From positions 1 to 64,000 of the forward strand of contig NZ_WEGL01000005.1 of assembly GCF_009604455.1 (NCBI RefSeq): DNA of 64,000 bases, read 5' to 3'. This document shows, one piece after another, positions 10,223-19,226 of the stretch. The notes beneath the pieces were generated by a model. That model made no database searches. It was not told the origin of the DNA and saw only the letters and a list, made by a program, of their open reading frames with translations. The translations under genes and the position numbers were made by a program. The DNA is from Streptomyces sp. RB17 (GTDB lineage: Bacteria; Actinomycetota; Actinomycetes; Streptomycetales; Streptomycetaceae). How positions within the stretch are numbered: the stretch's first letter is position 1; each line of letters opens with the position of its first letter.

Positions 10223-10262
10223 GCCGCCGTACGAACCGTGCCGGACCGAGCGATCGGTGCGG

Positions 10263-11198
10263 TCAGTGCGGAATGCCGTCGATGATCTCCCGCGCGCCCT
10301 GCCGCAGCAGCGCCACCGCGACCGAGGTGCCGAGCGTGGCGGGATCGAGCCGCCCCGCCCATTCGTGGGCGTTCAGCCTGGTCTTGCCGTCCGGGGTGAA
10401 CACACACGCCCGCAAGGACAGTTCCCCGCTGCGGTCCACGCGCGCGTAGCCGGCGATCGGGCTGTTGCAGTGGCCCTGGAGCACATGCAGGAACATCCGC
10501 TCGGCCGTCGCCTCGCGATGGGTGTCCGGGTCGCCGAGCCCGCTGACGATGTCGATCACAGCGGTGTCGTCCTCCCGGCACTGCAGGGCGAGGATGCCCG
10601 CGCCGATCGGCGGCATCATCGTCTCGGCCGACAGCACCTCGCTGATCACGTCCGTGCGGCCGATCCGCTCCAGGCCGGACATCGCCAGCAGCAGGGCGTC
10701 CGCGTCCCCGGCGGCCAGCTTCTCCAGGCGGCGGTTGGCGTTGCCGCGGAACGGCACGCATTCCAGGTGCGGGTGTGTGGCGGACAGTTGGGCCACCCGG
10801 CGCACCGCGGAGGTGCCGATCCGGGTGCCGGCCGGCAGTTCGTCCAGGGTGAAACCGCCCGGGTGCACCAGCGCGTCGCGGATGTCGTCCCGCTTCAGGA
10901 AGGCGGCGAACACCGTCCCGGCGGGCAGCGGCCGGTCGGCGGGCACGTCCTTGACGCAGTGCACCGCGAGATCGGCCTCCCCGGCCAGCAGGGCCGCGTC
11001 GACCTCCTTGGTGAACGCCCCCTTGCCCTCGACCTTGGACAGATCGCCGAGCCACTTGTCGCCGGTGGTCTTCACCGGTACCACCTCGGTGCGCACCCCG
11101 GGGTGCAGGGCTGCCAACTCGGCGCGGACCCGCTCGACTTGGGCCAGGGCCATGGGGGAGTCGCGGGAGACGATGCGGATCAATTCCGGGACGGACAT
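10263..11198 (-). CDS. hemC: Hydroxymethylbilane synthase (porphobilinogen deaminase), stand-alone paralogue
   Basis: A 311-residue cytoplasmic enzyme that polymerises four porphobilinogens to hydroxymethylbilane. Motifs are present: KTTGDKWL, HCVKDVP with Asp84 (the E. coli HSMKDVP site), RIGTSAVRR, FRGNANRRL and QGHCNSPIAGY with the dipyrromethane-carrying Cys at 244. Length and order are normal, so it should be active. It is notable that no other haem genes are nearby; Streptomyces normally keeps hemC with hemA/B/D. The sequence also differs from typical HemC at the start (IRIVSRDSPMALAQ). It is probably a second copy. The start ATG 11198 has no clear ribosome site. Confidence 0.88.
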   Translation of the reverse strand: MSVPELIRIVSRDSPMALAQVERVRAELAALHPGVRTEVVPVKTTGDKWLGDLSKVEGKGAFTKEVDAALLAGEADLAVHCVKDVPADRPLPAGTVFAAFLKRDDIRDALVHPGGFTLDELPAGTRIGTSAVRRVAQLSATHPHLECVPFRGNANRRLEKLAAGDADALLLAMSGLERIGRTDVISEVLSAETMMPPIGAGILALQCREDDTAVIDIVSGLGDPDTHREATAERMFLHVLQGHCNSPIAGYARVDRSGELSLRACVFTPDGKTRLNAHEWAGRLDPATLGTSVAVALLRQGAREIIDGIPH

Positions 11199-11648
11199 GG
11201 GGACACGATAGACCCTGGGGCCCGACGCCCGGTCAGGGCCTGCTCGCAAGTGCGCAGCAGGCACCGGCGCCGCATCGGGTCACTGCCACGCCACTCGGCC
11301 GGGGCCGCCCGCGTCTCCGCACTGCCTCGCCGCCCGCGTCTCCGCGCCTCCCGCGTCGACCGCCTCGACGTGCGCGCCGCCCAGTGCGTCGGGACGGTCG
11401 CGGCGCAGCGCGGCACCGACCCGGCTCAGCGCGTACGGCTCCCGAAGGTCCGCGGCAGCCGTGCGCGCCGGGGATCATCCTTCCCGGCAGAGGCCCGCCC
11501 GGCAGGTGGCCACGGCGGCGAGCCGCTCCCGGTGGGCCGCCCGGGCGCGAACGGTTCGCGGCCCGCGGCCCGGCGTCGTACGCGCGCGCCCGCACCCCTG
11601 TGGTCCGGGAGCGCGGGCGCCGCTCCCGGGAAGCGACCGGTTCCCGGC
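11199..11648. other. 450-base region without a recognised gene
   Basis: This stretch lies between hemC and the GNAT gene, both on the minus strand. A minus-strand open stretch at about 11279-11465 reads ADLREPYALSRVGAALRRDR and is protein-like, but an in-frame stop lies just upstream and there is no ribosome site, so it may be the tail of a decayed gene. Nothing else is supported. Confidence 0.4.
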
Positions 11649-12125
11649 TCAGGAGCCGGCTTCGGCGACCGGGAGGCTGTAGCGCAGCTTCTCCTTGGCG
11701 CGGGCGCCGAGCCGGTCGTAGAACCGGACCGCCCCCTCGTTCCAGGCGGGCGTCTGCCACTGCACCTCCATGACGCCGAGCCGCCGGGCCTCGGCGACCA
11801 CCGCGTCCACGAGCAGCGGTCCGAGGCCGAGACCGCGGTGGCCGGGGGCCAGGAACAGGCAGTCCATGTGCAGATACTCCCGCCCGTCCCAGGTGGACAG
11901 TTCGGGCGCGCAGGTGGCGTAGCCGACGATCTCGCCGTCCGGGGCCTCGGCGACCAGGCAGCGCAGCCGCGGGGCGGGCGTGTCGAACATCAGGCCGGCC
12001 AGCCGGGCGGCGAGGTCCGGCACCGGCGGGGCGGCGCGTTCGTACGCGGCGTGCTGGGCGGCCAGTTCGGCCACGCGCGGCAGATCGGCTCGGTCGGCGT
12101 GGCGCACCCGAGCAGTGCCCGTCAC
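11649..12125 (-). CDS. GNAT family N-acetyltransferase
   Basis: A 158-residue acetyl-CoA-dependent acetyltransferase with GTG start at 12125. The fold markers are in order: ADRADLPRVAELAAQH, then the central strand LHMDCLFLAPGHRGLGLGPLLVDAV carrying the acetyl-CoA loop (RGLGLG), and the C-terminal NEGAVRFYDRLGA that is typical of the family. The gene overlaps its upstream neighbour by four bases (GTGA), so both are co-translated. The acceptor substrate is unknown; the pattern is closest to small-molecule/amine acetylases. Confidence 0.9.
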   Translation of the reverse strand: MTGTARVRHADRADLPRVAELAAQHAAYERAAPPVPDLAARLAGLMFDTPAPRLRCLVAEAPDGEIVGYATCAPELSTWDGREYLHMDCLFLAPGHRGLGLGPLLVDAVVAEARRLGVMEVQWQTPAWNEGAVRFYDRLGARAKEKLRYSLPVAEAGS

Positions 12126-12640
12126 CGGACCTCGCCCTCCAGGGCGTCGGTGCTCCAGGCGGTCAGGCGTTCGGCGAGCGGGCCCTCGCCGTCCAGGACG
12201 TGCCGGGAGAACGCCTCCCGCTCGTGCGCGAGCAGCGCGGCCTCCCAGACGCAGGGCGCGAGCCCCGCCCGGCCCGGCCGCAGCGCCGCGGGCCGCCCGG
12301 CCGGGCCGGTGAACACGGCCAGGTCGGACATGTGTCCCTCGATCCAGCTGTGCACGAGGACGTAGTCGCCGTCGCCGCCCGCATGCACGATCAGCACCGC
12401 GAGGCCCAGCGAGCCGCGCGCCCCTCCCAGGGCCAGGTGGCCCGCGGCCAGGTCCAGCGCCGTCGCCACGGCCCGCGGACCGACCGTACGCCCCGGCGCC
12501 TGCAGCACGTACACCTTGACAAGATGACCAGCGGCTTCCCGGACGCCCAACCCCCGGGCGGTACGGCCGTGATGCCCCTCGGCGAGGGCGAGCAGTCCGG
12601 GCGCGTCGATCGCCGGGGGCAGCTCCACGTGAAGATCCAT
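12122..12640 (-). CDS. Hypothetical protein co-translated with a GNAT acetyltransferase
   Basis: A 172-residue protein, start ATG 12640. It is rich in Leu/Ala/Gly with motifs such as LALGGARGSLGLAVLIVHAGG and YVLVHSWIEGHMSDLAVF. No signal peptide or clear membrane span. I do not recognise the family. It overlaps the following GNAT gene, which suggests a shared job (for example a substrate-binding or immunity partner), but that is inference. A start 36 bases further upstream is possible. Confidence 0.65.
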   Translation of the reverse strand: MDLHVELPPAIDAPGLLALAEGHHGRTARGLGVREAAGHLVKVYVLQAPGRTVGPRAVATALDLAAGHLALGGARGSLGLAVLIVHAGGDGDYVLVHSWIEGHMSDLAVFTGPAGRPAALRPGRAGLAPCVWEAALLAHEREAFSRHVLDGEGPLAERLTAWSTDALEGEVR

Positions 12641-12726
12641 CCCGCCATGATGGTGGCTCGGTGTGCGGGCGTCCATGGCGGGGCGGCGGCGCACGGTACG
12701 GCTCGGCGGCGTACCGGCGGTTCTCC

Positions 12727-13716
12727 TCAGCCGAAGCCCTCCGGCAGGTCCGCCGCGGATTCCTCCGGGGTGAGGTCCGGGCGGAGCCGCAGCCAGGACG
12801 GCTGGCGCAGGAGACCCGCCCGGGTACGGGTGCTGTAGCTGACCTCGCCGACCAGCCGGGGCAGCACCCAGCGGGCGTCCGGGATGCGTGGCACCGGATC
12901 GAACGGGCACCGCCCGCTCGCCGCTTCCCGCAGCCGCCCGGCCAGATCCGTGCGCTCCGCCTCGCTCCAGCCGGTGCCCACTCCGCCGACGTACCGCAGT
13001 CGGCCGGTCTCGTCGCGCTGGCCGACCAGCACCGCACCGGGCAGCCCGCTCAGCCGCCCTTTGCCCGGCAGCCAGCCGCCGACGATCACGTCCTCCGCGC
13101 GCATGTTCCGGATCTTGATCCAGGCACGTGAGCGGACCCCGGGCTCGTACACCGAGTCCAGCCGCTTGCACACCAGACCCTCCAGGCCGTGCTCCCGGGT
13201 CGCCGCGAGCGCCTCGGCGCCGTGTCCGGTCACCGCACCCGGGGTCGACCAGTACGGCCCGGCCAGGCCCAGCTCCGTGAGCCGGGCCCGCCGCCGTACG
13301 TACGGCAGCCGCAGCAGGGACTCCTCGCAGTACGGCACGTCGAACAGCACCAGATGCACCGGCACCTGGGCGGCCCGGCGTGCCGCCCGCGCAGGGGCGT
13401 GCGCCAGGCCCATGCGGCTCTGCAGCAGCTGGAAGTCGGCCCGGCCCTGTTCGTCGAGGGCGAGCACCTCACCGTCGAGCACGGCGGGCGTGGTGCCCAG
13501 TGCGCCGCCGAGCGGCCGCAGTTCGGGATAGGCCGCGGTGATGTCCTCGCCCGAGCGGGCGCGCAGCAGCACGCTGCCGTCGCCGGGCAGATAGACCATC
13601 ACCCGCTGGCCGTCCTGCTTGGTCTCGTAGGCCCACCGCGGATCCTGGGTGGCGGGCGGCAGGGCGCCGGGGGTGGCGAGCATCGGCGCGATGAGGGGCA
13701 GGGGCACGGCGGTCAC
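12727..13716 (-). CDS. ATP-dependent DNA ligase (LigC-like)
   Basis: A 329-residue ligase. The adenylation motif ETKQDGQR places the catalytic lysine at residue 33 (KxDGxR), followed by motif III VLDGEVLAL, motif IV GLEGLVCKRL and motif V WIKIRN; an OB-fold follows from about 210 (RYVGGVGTGW, FDPVPRIPDARWVLPRLVGEVSY). This is the small stand-alone form used as accessory or end-joining ligase in actinobacteria beside the essential NAD-dependent LigA. The GTG start at 13716 lacks a strong ribosome site. Two other end-joining genes are at 30.4-32.0 kb. Confidence 0.92.
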   Translation of the reverse strand: MTAVPLPLIAPMLATPGALPPATQDPRWAYETKQDGQRVMVYLPGDGSVLLRARSGEDITAAYPELRPLGGALGTTPAVLDGEVLALDEQGRADFQLLQSRMGLAHAPARAARRAAQVPVHLVLFDVPYCEESLLRLPYVRRRARLTELGLAGPYWSTPGAVTGHGAEALAATREHGLEGLVCKRLDSVYEPGVRSRAWIKIRNMRAEDVIVGGWLPGKGRLSGLPGAVLVGQRDETGRLRYVGGVGTGWSEAERTDLAGRLREAASGRCPFDPVPRIPDARWVLPRLVGEVSYSTRTRAGLLRQPSWLRLRPDLTPEESAADLPEGFG

Positions 13717-13919
13717 GGCTGAAGGTCTCGACCGCTCCCGCCGGCCTCACGCGCCTTCGGTCGCGGGTTCCCCTGAACGGGCCCGCACCGCCCGCGTGCC
13801 GCGGGACACACGGGCGCGGTCGCGCGCACGGACGGGCGCGGCCGGCGTTGCCGGCCGGCCCCGTCTCAGCCGACCGACCCGTTTCAGCCGAGCGTCTCCG
13901 CTTCGCCGGCGGCCCCGTC

Positions 13920-13976
13920 TCAGGCGGCCGGTCCTGTCTCAGGCGGCTGGCTCCGCCTCAGGCGGCCGGCTCCTCC
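13920..13976. repeat. 19-bp direct repeat, three copies
   Basis: TCAGGCGGCCGG-type units start at 13920, 13939 and 13958, exactly 19 bases apart; related TCAGCCGA units occur at 13866 and 13884. The array fills the 277-base spacer between the DNA ligase start and the MFS stop codon. It is non-coding and probably replication slippage. Confidence 0.7.
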
Positions 13977-13993
13977 TCGCCGGCCGCCCCGCC

Positions 13994-15466
13994 TCAGCCG
14001 ACCGTCTCTGCCGAGGGTTCCGTGGGCGCCGGTGCGGGGGCCGGGGTGGCCGGGCGGGGCCGGGGGAGGAACGAGGCGAGGGCGAAGGCAAGGATCGCCG
14101 CGCCCGCGCCGATCGCCATGACGACCTTGAAGCCGTTCTCCGACGGCAGCGCGTGGCCGCCCAGACTGATCGTCAGCTGCGCCAGGATCACCCCGGCGAC
14201 CGCGCTGGCCACGGACGTGCCGATGGACCGCATCAGCGTGTTGAGGCTGTTCGCGGCGGCCGTCTCGGACGCCGGGACCGCCCCCATGATCAGGGCCGGC
14301 ATGGCGCCGTAGGCGAAACCGACGCCCGCGCCGATGACACAGGACACCAGGATCAGCTGCCAGACCTGGCTCATCATCACGATGTTGAGGCCGTAGCCGG
14401 CGGCGACGATCAACGCTCCCAGCATCAGCGTGATCTTCGGGCCCCGCGACTTGGTGATCATGGCGGACACCGGTGCCATGGCCATCATCACCAGGCCCTG
14501 CGGGGCCATGACGACTCCCACGGTGAGCATGGACCGGCCGAGGCCGTAGCCGGTCTGCGTGGGTAGCTGGAGCAACTGCGGAAGGACGAGGGACATCGCG
14601 AACATCGAGAAGCCGAACGCGACGGACGCCAGGTTGGTGAAGAGCACCTGGCGGCGCGCCGTGGTGCGCAGGTCCACCAGCGGTGCGTCCGTGCGCAGTT
14701 CGAAGAGGCCCCAGGCGACCAGGACGACGACCGCGAGCGCGAACAGACCCAGGGTGGTGCCGCTGCCCCAGCCCCAGTCGGCGCCCTTGGAGACGGCCAG
14801 CAGCAGGGAGACCAGCCCGACGGCCATGCCGAGCGCCCCGACGAGGTCGAAACGGCCACCGGTGCGCACCCCGGACTCCGGTACCAGGGTCCGTACGCAC
14901 GCGAACGCGACGACGCCGAGGGAGGCGGACGTCCAGAACAGCACGTGCCAGTCGAAGTGGTCGGCGATGAACGCGGCGGCGGGCAGGCCGAGCGCACCGC
15001 CGACGCCGAGCGAGGCGCTCATCAGCGCGGTCGCGCCCGCCAGCTTCTCCGGCGGCAGCTCGTCCCGCATGATGCTGATGCCGAGCGGCACCACGGCCGC
15101 GGCGAGGCCCTGCAGAGTACGGCCGACGATCATCGGGACCAGCGCGTCGCTGAACGCGCACACGACCGAACCGGCCACCAGCAGCACCAGGCTGACGAGC
15201 AGCAGGCGCCGCTTGCCGAACATGTCACCGAGCCGCCCCGCCACCGGAGTGGCGACGGCGGCCGCCAGCAGGGTGGCCGTGACCGCCCAGGCGGCGTCGG
15301 ACGCCGAGGCGTGCAGATAGCCGGGGAGCTCCGGCACGATCGGGATGACCAGGGTCTGCATCAGCGACACGGTGATACCGGCCAGGGCCAGCACCGCGAC
15401 CACGGCACCCGGCCGCGACGGAACGGATCTGCCGGCCTCGGCGGGCCGGGCGGGGGCGTCGGACAT
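13994..15466 (-). CDS. MFS drug-efflux transporter, DHA2 (EmrB/QacA) type
   Basis: A 490-residue inner-membrane proton-coupled exporter with about 14 hydrophobic segments. Motif A (GRLGDMFGKRRLL) follows helix 2, and motif C-like ASLGVGGALGLPAAAFI is in helix 5, both marks of the 14-helix drug:H+ antiporter group. The start ATG 15466 is chosen because the upstream extension is Arg-rich and unlike a transporter N-terminus. The tail ends in a Pro/Ala linker. It is divergent from a TetR gene with an operator palindrome between them, so it is a drug- or metabolite-inducible pump; the substrate is unknown. Confidence 0.93.
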   Translation of the reverse strand: MSDAPARPAEAGRSVPSRPGAVVAVLALAGITVSLMQTLVIPIVPELPGYLHASASDAAWAVTATLLAAAVATPVAGRLGDMFGKRRLLLVSLVLLVAGSVVCAFSDALVPMIVGRTLQGLAAAVVPLGISIMRDELPPEKLAGATALMSASLGVGGALGLPAAAFIADHFDWHVLFWTSASLGVVAFACVRTLVPESGVRTGGRFDLVGALGMAVGLVSLLLAVSKGADWGWGSGTTLGLFALAVVVLVAWGLFELRTDAPLVDLRTTARRQVLFTNLASVAFGFSMFAMSLVLPQLLQLPTQTGYGLGRSMLTVGVVMAPQGLVMMAMAPVSAMITKSRGPKITLMLGALIVAAGYGLNIVMMSQVWQLILVSCVIGAGVGFAYGAMPALIMGAVPASETAAANSLNTLMRSIGTSVASAVAGVILAQLTISLGGHALPSENGFKVVMAIGAGAAILAFALASFLPRPRPATPAPAPAPTEPSAETVG

Positions 15467-15786
15467 GAGGAGCAGGACCTTCCGAGGAGTGGTTCGCGCG
15501 GACCGATGGACAGTGCGTGGGCGAACGGACAACGCGCGGGCGAACGGACAAATCGACAAGTGGACACACGGGTATCGGCCGTAAGGCCGGGCCCCCTCAG
15601 TTTAAGTCAAGTGCTTGACTTACCTTAGCGAGCTGAAATGGTGCCGCGCGCGGGGCCCGTCCCCGGCGGGGCGGGCGCGCACCGTAGGCTTCTTCGGCTG
15701 GACCTCGCCGCCCCGGTCGAGGGCCCGGGGCGGTGCGCGGGACCGACCGCCCCGGCGCGCTGCACGGTCCCGGAGCGGTGGTGAGC
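15467..15786. other. 320-base divergent control region of the MFS/TetR pair
   Basis: This non-coding spacer contains the palindrome described at 15603-15622 and no recognisable gene. Its left half (15480-15570) carries related GGGCGAACGGACAA-type repeats (ACGGACAA at about 15528 and 15545), whose role is unclear. Confidence 0.5.
15603..15622. promoter_or_regulatory. TetR operator: 9-bp perfect inverted repeat
   Basis: TAAGTCAAGTGCTTGACTTA: arms TAAGTCAAG and CTTGACTTA around TG. It lies between the divergent MFS and TetR genes, 136 bases from the MFS start and 164 from the TetR start. It contains a TTGACT -35-like hexamer in both directions, so bound repressor would shut both promoters. Confidence 0.78.
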
Positions 15787-16437
15787 ATGGCGCGCAGGAC
15801 GGCGCGGGCCGAGCAGGTGAGCGCGACGCGGGAGGCGATCCTGACCGCGGCGGAACGGCTGTTCGCCGAACACGGCGTGTACGCCGTCTCCAACCGCCAG
15901 GTCAGCGAGGCCGCCGGCCAGGGCAACAACGCGGCGGTCGGCTACCACTTCGGCACCAAGGCCGATCTGGTCCGCGCGGTGGCCCGCCGGCACGCCGAGC
16001 GCATCGAGGTGCTCAGAGAGCGGGCCCTCGCCGCGGCCGGCGACTCCACCGACGTACGCGACTGGGTCGACTGCCTGGTGCGCCCGGTGACCGAGCATCT
16101 GGCCGGGCTCGGCAGTCCGACCTGGTACGCCCGGTTCTGCGCCCAGGTCATGACCGACCCGGCGCTGCACGAGATCATGGTCGAGGAGTCCATGGCCTCG
16201 CCGGCGCTGCGGCAGGCGATCGAGGGGCTGAACCGCACCCTTCCGGAACTGCCGCCCGAGGTCCGCGCCGAACGCGGCCAGATGGTCCGCCTGCTGATCC
16301 TGCACACCTGCGCCGAGCGCGAACGCTCCCTCGCCGAGGGCACCCCGACCCCCAGAGCCACCTGGCCGGAGGCGGCCACGGGCCTCACGGACGCCATCCT
16401 GGGGCTGTGGCTGGCCCCGGTCGGGCGTGCTTGCTGA
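15787..16437 (+). CDS. TetR/AcrR-family transcriptional repressor
   Basis: A 216-residue regulator. The N-terminal HTH is complete (TREAILTAAERLFAEHGVYAVSNRQVSEAAGQGNNAAVGYHFGTKADL), and the ligand domain ends at WLAPVGRAC. ATG 15787 is preceded by GGAGCGGTGGTGAGC; GTG 15781 is an alternative. The NNAAVGYHFGTK recognition helix belongs to the subgroup that guards efflux pumps and oxidoreductases. It is divergent from the DHA2 pump with an operator between, and similar TTGACTTA-containing sites occur before the dehydrogenase at 17492, so its regulon may include that gene too. Confidence 0.92.
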   Translation: MARRTARAEQVSATREAILTAAERLFAEHGVYAVSNRQVSEAAGQGNNAAVGYHFGTKADLVRAVARRHAERIEVLRERALAAAGDSTDVRDWVDCLVRPVTEHLAGLGSPTWYARFCAQVMTDPALHEIMVEESMASPALRQAIEGLNRTLPELPPEVRAERGQMVRLLILHTCAERERSLAEGTPTPRATWPEAATGLTDAILGLWLAPVGRAC

Positions 16438-16448
16438 GTCCCTCGGCC

Positions 16449-17492
16449 CTACGCATCGAAGGTCACCACGACCTTCTCGGCCGCCCCCGGTGTCAGCGCC
16501 AGCCGGAAGGCCCGGTCCGCCTCGGCGAACGGCACCCGGTGGCTGATCAACTGCGCGAAGCGCTGGTGGTGTTCGACGAGCTGAGGCGTCACCTCGAAGA
16601 TCTCCGTGGGATACCCCTGTGACGCGACGAGCGTCAGCTCGCTGCGCAGCATCCCGCCCAGGTCGATCTCCGAACCCTTCTTCTGTACGGCCACCATGAC
16701 CAGCCGCGCACCCCACTTGGCCGCGCCGACCACGGTGTTGAAGACGGCCGTCGCACCGGCGGCGTCGATGTACACGTCGGTGTCCGGCCGCGGCTGGCCG
16801 AGCGCGTTGGCGCCCTCGCCGTGCAGCTCGGTCAGCCGCGCGGCCACGTCCTCCGCGCGCGAGTCGATCACCGCGTCCGCGCCGACGGCGAGGGCCTTCT
16901 CCAGCCGGTCCGGCAGCACATCCACCACGACCACGTGCCGCACGCCCCGCAGCTTCAGCCAGATCGTGGCACCGAGCCCGATGGGCCCGGCACCGAACAC
17001 CACCACCTTCTCCGACGGCCGTGCCCCGGACCGGTTGACGCAGTGCAGGGCGACCGCCATCGGCTCGTTGAGCGAGGCCACGTCGAAGGGCACGAAGTCG
17101 GGGAACACCGCCACGCTTCTGCCCGCGACGGCGTTCTCGATCAGCAGGTACTCAGTCATGCCGCCGTGCCTGCCGCCGCAGCCGATGATCCCGGTGGGCG
17201 CGTCCTGCGGGTTGACGACCACCCGGTCTCCGGCCTTGAGGCCCGTGACCCCCGCGCCGACCTCGACGATCTCCCCGGCCGGCTCGTGCCCCAGGGGGAC
17301 CGGGACGAGCTCACCGCCCAGATGGGCGCGGGCCGGCATGCCGCCCATGTGTACGAAGGCGAGGTCGGTACCGCAGATGCCACAGGCGCGGATCTTCACG
17401 AGCACGTCCTTCGGCCCGGGCTCGGGCCGCTCGACGTCCACCACCTCGATCTGCCCTGCGGCGCCTGTCTTCACGGGCATCATGGTGGCCAT
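16449..17492 (-). CDS. Zinc-dependent alcohol dehydrogenase (MDR superfamily)
   Basis: A 347-residue NAD(P)-dependent dehydrogenase. The catalytic zinc site is Cys40 (GICGTD) and His69-Glu70 (GHE); the Rossmann motif VFGAGPIGLGATIWLKLRG starts near 165. The four-cysteine structural zinc loop is missing (only GCGGRHGG), as in several threonine/sorbitol-type branches. It is the last gene of a minus-strand set IclR, glycerol kinase, dehydrogenase, but has its own 174-base upstream region with two inverted repeats. A polyol or glycerol-related substrate is suggested by position only. Confidence 0.9.
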   Translation of the reverse strand: MATMMPVKTGAAGQIEVVDVERPEPGPKDVLVKIRACGICGTDLAFVHMGGMPARAHLGGELVPVPLGHEPAGEIVEVGAGVTGLKAGDRVVVNPQDAPTGIIGCGGRHGGMTEYLLIENAVAGRSVAVFPDFVPFDVASLNEPMAVALHCVNRSGARPSEKVVVFGAGPIGLGATIWLKLRGVRHVVVVDVLPDRLEKALAVGADAVIDSRAEDVAARLTELHGEGANALGQPRPDTDVYIDAAGATAVFNTVVGAAKWGARLVMVAVQKKGSEIDLGGMLRSELTLVASQGYPTEIFEVTPQLVEHHQRFAQLISHRVPFAEADRAFRLALTPGAAEKVVVTFDA

Positions 17493-17574
17493 GGATGACT
17501 CGCTTTCGAGAGGTCGGGCGGGCTCGAGGAGGTGCCCTCGGACGGAACCGGGCGGAGAGAGCGGCTGGGGGTTT

Positions 17575-17621
17575 GCTTGAGTTAGGCAAGCGCATCTGGC
17601 TTACTTGAGTCAAGCAAGTAA
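17575..17621. promoter_or_regulatory. Two inverted repeats upstream of the zinc dehydrogenase
   Basis: GCTTG-agttagg-CAAGC at 17575-17591 and TTACTTG-agtcaag-CAAGTAA at 17601-17621; the second also contains CTTGA-g-TCAAG. They share the ACTTGA/TCAAGT core with the TetR operator at 15603-15622, 2 kb away. Probable operator pair for the dehydrogenase gene. Confidence 0.6.
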
Positions 17622-17666
17622 ATGGTTTGGGCCCTCCGACGCAGACCGCCTCCCGCCACGTCGGCC

Positions 17667-19181
17667 TCAGGGGGATCGCGGTGGTCCGACCCAGCCCAGC
17701 GACCGCTCGACGGCCCGCTGCCAGTTGTCGTACTCCGACTCCCGCAGGCCGGGGTCCATGTCGGGCAGCCACTGGGCGGCCCGGTGCCAGTTGCGGCGCA
17801 GCACTTCCAGATCGGGCCAGTAGCCGGTGGCGAGCCCGGCCGCGTAGGCGGCGCCCAACGAGACCGTCTCGGCGACCATGGGCCGTACCACGGGCACGTC
17901 GAGCACGTCGGCCACGAACTGCATGAGCAGGTTGTCCGCGGTCATGCCCCCGTCCACCTTGAGCTGCCGGAGGGACACCGAGGAGTCGGCGTTCATGGCG
18001 TCGACCACCTCCCGGGTCTGCCATCCGGTGGCCTCCAGGACGGCACGCGCCAGGTGTCCCTTGGTGATGTACGAGGTGAGGCCGACGATGACCCCGCGTG
18101 CGTCGCTGCGCCAGCGGGGCGCGAACAGTCCCGAGAACGCGGGGACGATGTAGCAGCCGCCGTTGTCCTCGACCGTCCGTGCGAGGGTCTCGATCTCCGG
18201 GGCGCTGCTGATCAGGCCGAGCCGGTCACGGAACCACTGGACGAGTGCGCCGGTGACGGCTATCGACCCTTCCAGGGCGTAGGCCTGCGGCCGGTTCCCG
18301 ATCTTGTACGCGACGGTCGTGAGGAGCCCGTGCCGGGACCGCACCAGCTCGGTTCCGGTGTTGAGCAGCAGGAAGCTGCCCGTTCCGTAGGTGCACTTGG
18401 CCTCGCCGGGGGAGAAGCAGGTCTGGCCGAAGAGGGCGGCCTGCTGGTCGCCGAGGGCGGCCGTGATCGAGACCCCGGGCAGCAGCGAGCGGGCTTCGCC
18501 GTAGGTTTCCGCGGACGGCCGGATCTCGGGCAGCATCGCGCGCGGCACGCCGAAGAAGGCCAGCAGTTCGTCGTCCCAGGTGAGCGTGCGGATGTTCATC
18601 AGCATGGTGCGGCTGGCGTTGGTGGCGTCGGTGATGTGCAGGCCGCCCGCGGCGCCCCCGGTGAGATTCCAGATCAGCCAGCTCTCCATCGTCCCGAACA
18701 GCACCTCGCCGTCCTTGGCGCGCTGTTCGACCCCCTTGACGTGGTCGAACAGCCACCGGATCCGCAGCGCGGAGAAGTAGGTCGAGGGCGGCAGGGCGCA
18801 CCGCTGGAGGAAGAACGCCTCCCCGGGGCTCTGCATGAGGTCGTCGACGAGCGGAGCCGTGCGGGTGTCCTGCCAGACGATCGCCCGGCCCAGCGGGGCG
18901 CCGGTCCGCCGGTCCCAGAGCACCGTCGTCTCGCGCTGGTTGGCCAGGCCGATGGCGACGACCTGCTCCTTGGCGACGCCGGTGTCGGAGAGCGCCTCGG
19001 GCACGATGTGCCGCAGGTTGTGCCAGATCTCCATGGCGTCGTGCTCCACCCAGCCGGGCCTGGGGAAGTGCTGCTGGTGTTCCTTCTGCGCGACCGAGAC
19101 CAGCCGCCCGCGGTGGTCGAACAGGATGCATCGGGTCGAGTTGGTGCCCTGATCGATGGACATTACGTACCGTTCAGCCAT
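17667..19181 (-). CDS. glpK: Glycerol kinase
   Basis: A 504-residue FGGY-family kinase that phosphorylates glycerol to sn-glycerol-3-phosphate. Diagnostic stretches: SIDQGTNSTRCILFD (phosphate-1), GLANQRETTVLWDRRTG, the FGTMESWLIWNLTGG loop, the TYGTGSFLLLNTG nucleotide region, and the second-domain LKVDGGMTADNLLMQF. Length and motif order are normal. The ATG 19181 is preceded by GGAAGG. The regulator lies 45 bases upstream on the same strand, as in the Streptomyces gyl operon, but the glycerol facilitator and glycerol-3-phosphate dehydrogenase genes that usually accompany it are absent. Confidence 0.95.
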   Translation of the reverse strand: MAERYVMSIDQGTNSTRCILFDHRGRLVSVAQKEHQQHFPRPGWVEHDAMEIWHNLRHIVPEALSDTGVAKEQVVAIGLANQRETTVLWDRRTGAPLGRAIVWQDTRTAPLVDDLMQSPGEAFFLQRCALPPSTYFSALRIRWLFDHVKGVEQRAKDGEVLFGTMESWLIWNLTGGAAGGLHITDATNASRTMLMNIRTLTWDDELLAFFGVPRAMLPEIRPSAETYGEARSLLPGVSITAALGDQQAALFGQTCFSPGEAKCTYGTGSFLLLNTGTELVRSRHGLLTTVAYKIGNRPQAYALEGSIAVTGALVQWFRDRLGLISSAPEIETLARTVEDNGGCYIVPAFSGLFAPRWRSDARGVIVGLTSYITKGHLARAVLEATGWQTREVVDAMNADSSVSLRQLKVDGGMTADNLLMQFVADVLDVPVVRPMVAETVSLGAAYAAGLATGYWPDLEVLRRNWHRAAQWLPDMDPGLRESEYDNWQRAVERSLGWVGPPRSP

Positions 19182-19226
19182 GATCGGGTCTGCCTTCCGA
19201 CGGATCGAGGGGCCGGCTGTCCTGGC

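Noticed and set aside
10136..10234. CRISPR-like look of the 22-bp array
   Set aside because: Units are directly adjacent without unique spacers and there are no cas genes.
11279..11465. Protein-like minus-strand stretch upstream of hemC
   Set aside because: In-frame stop just upstream, no start signal, no recognised family; reported only as part of the gap.
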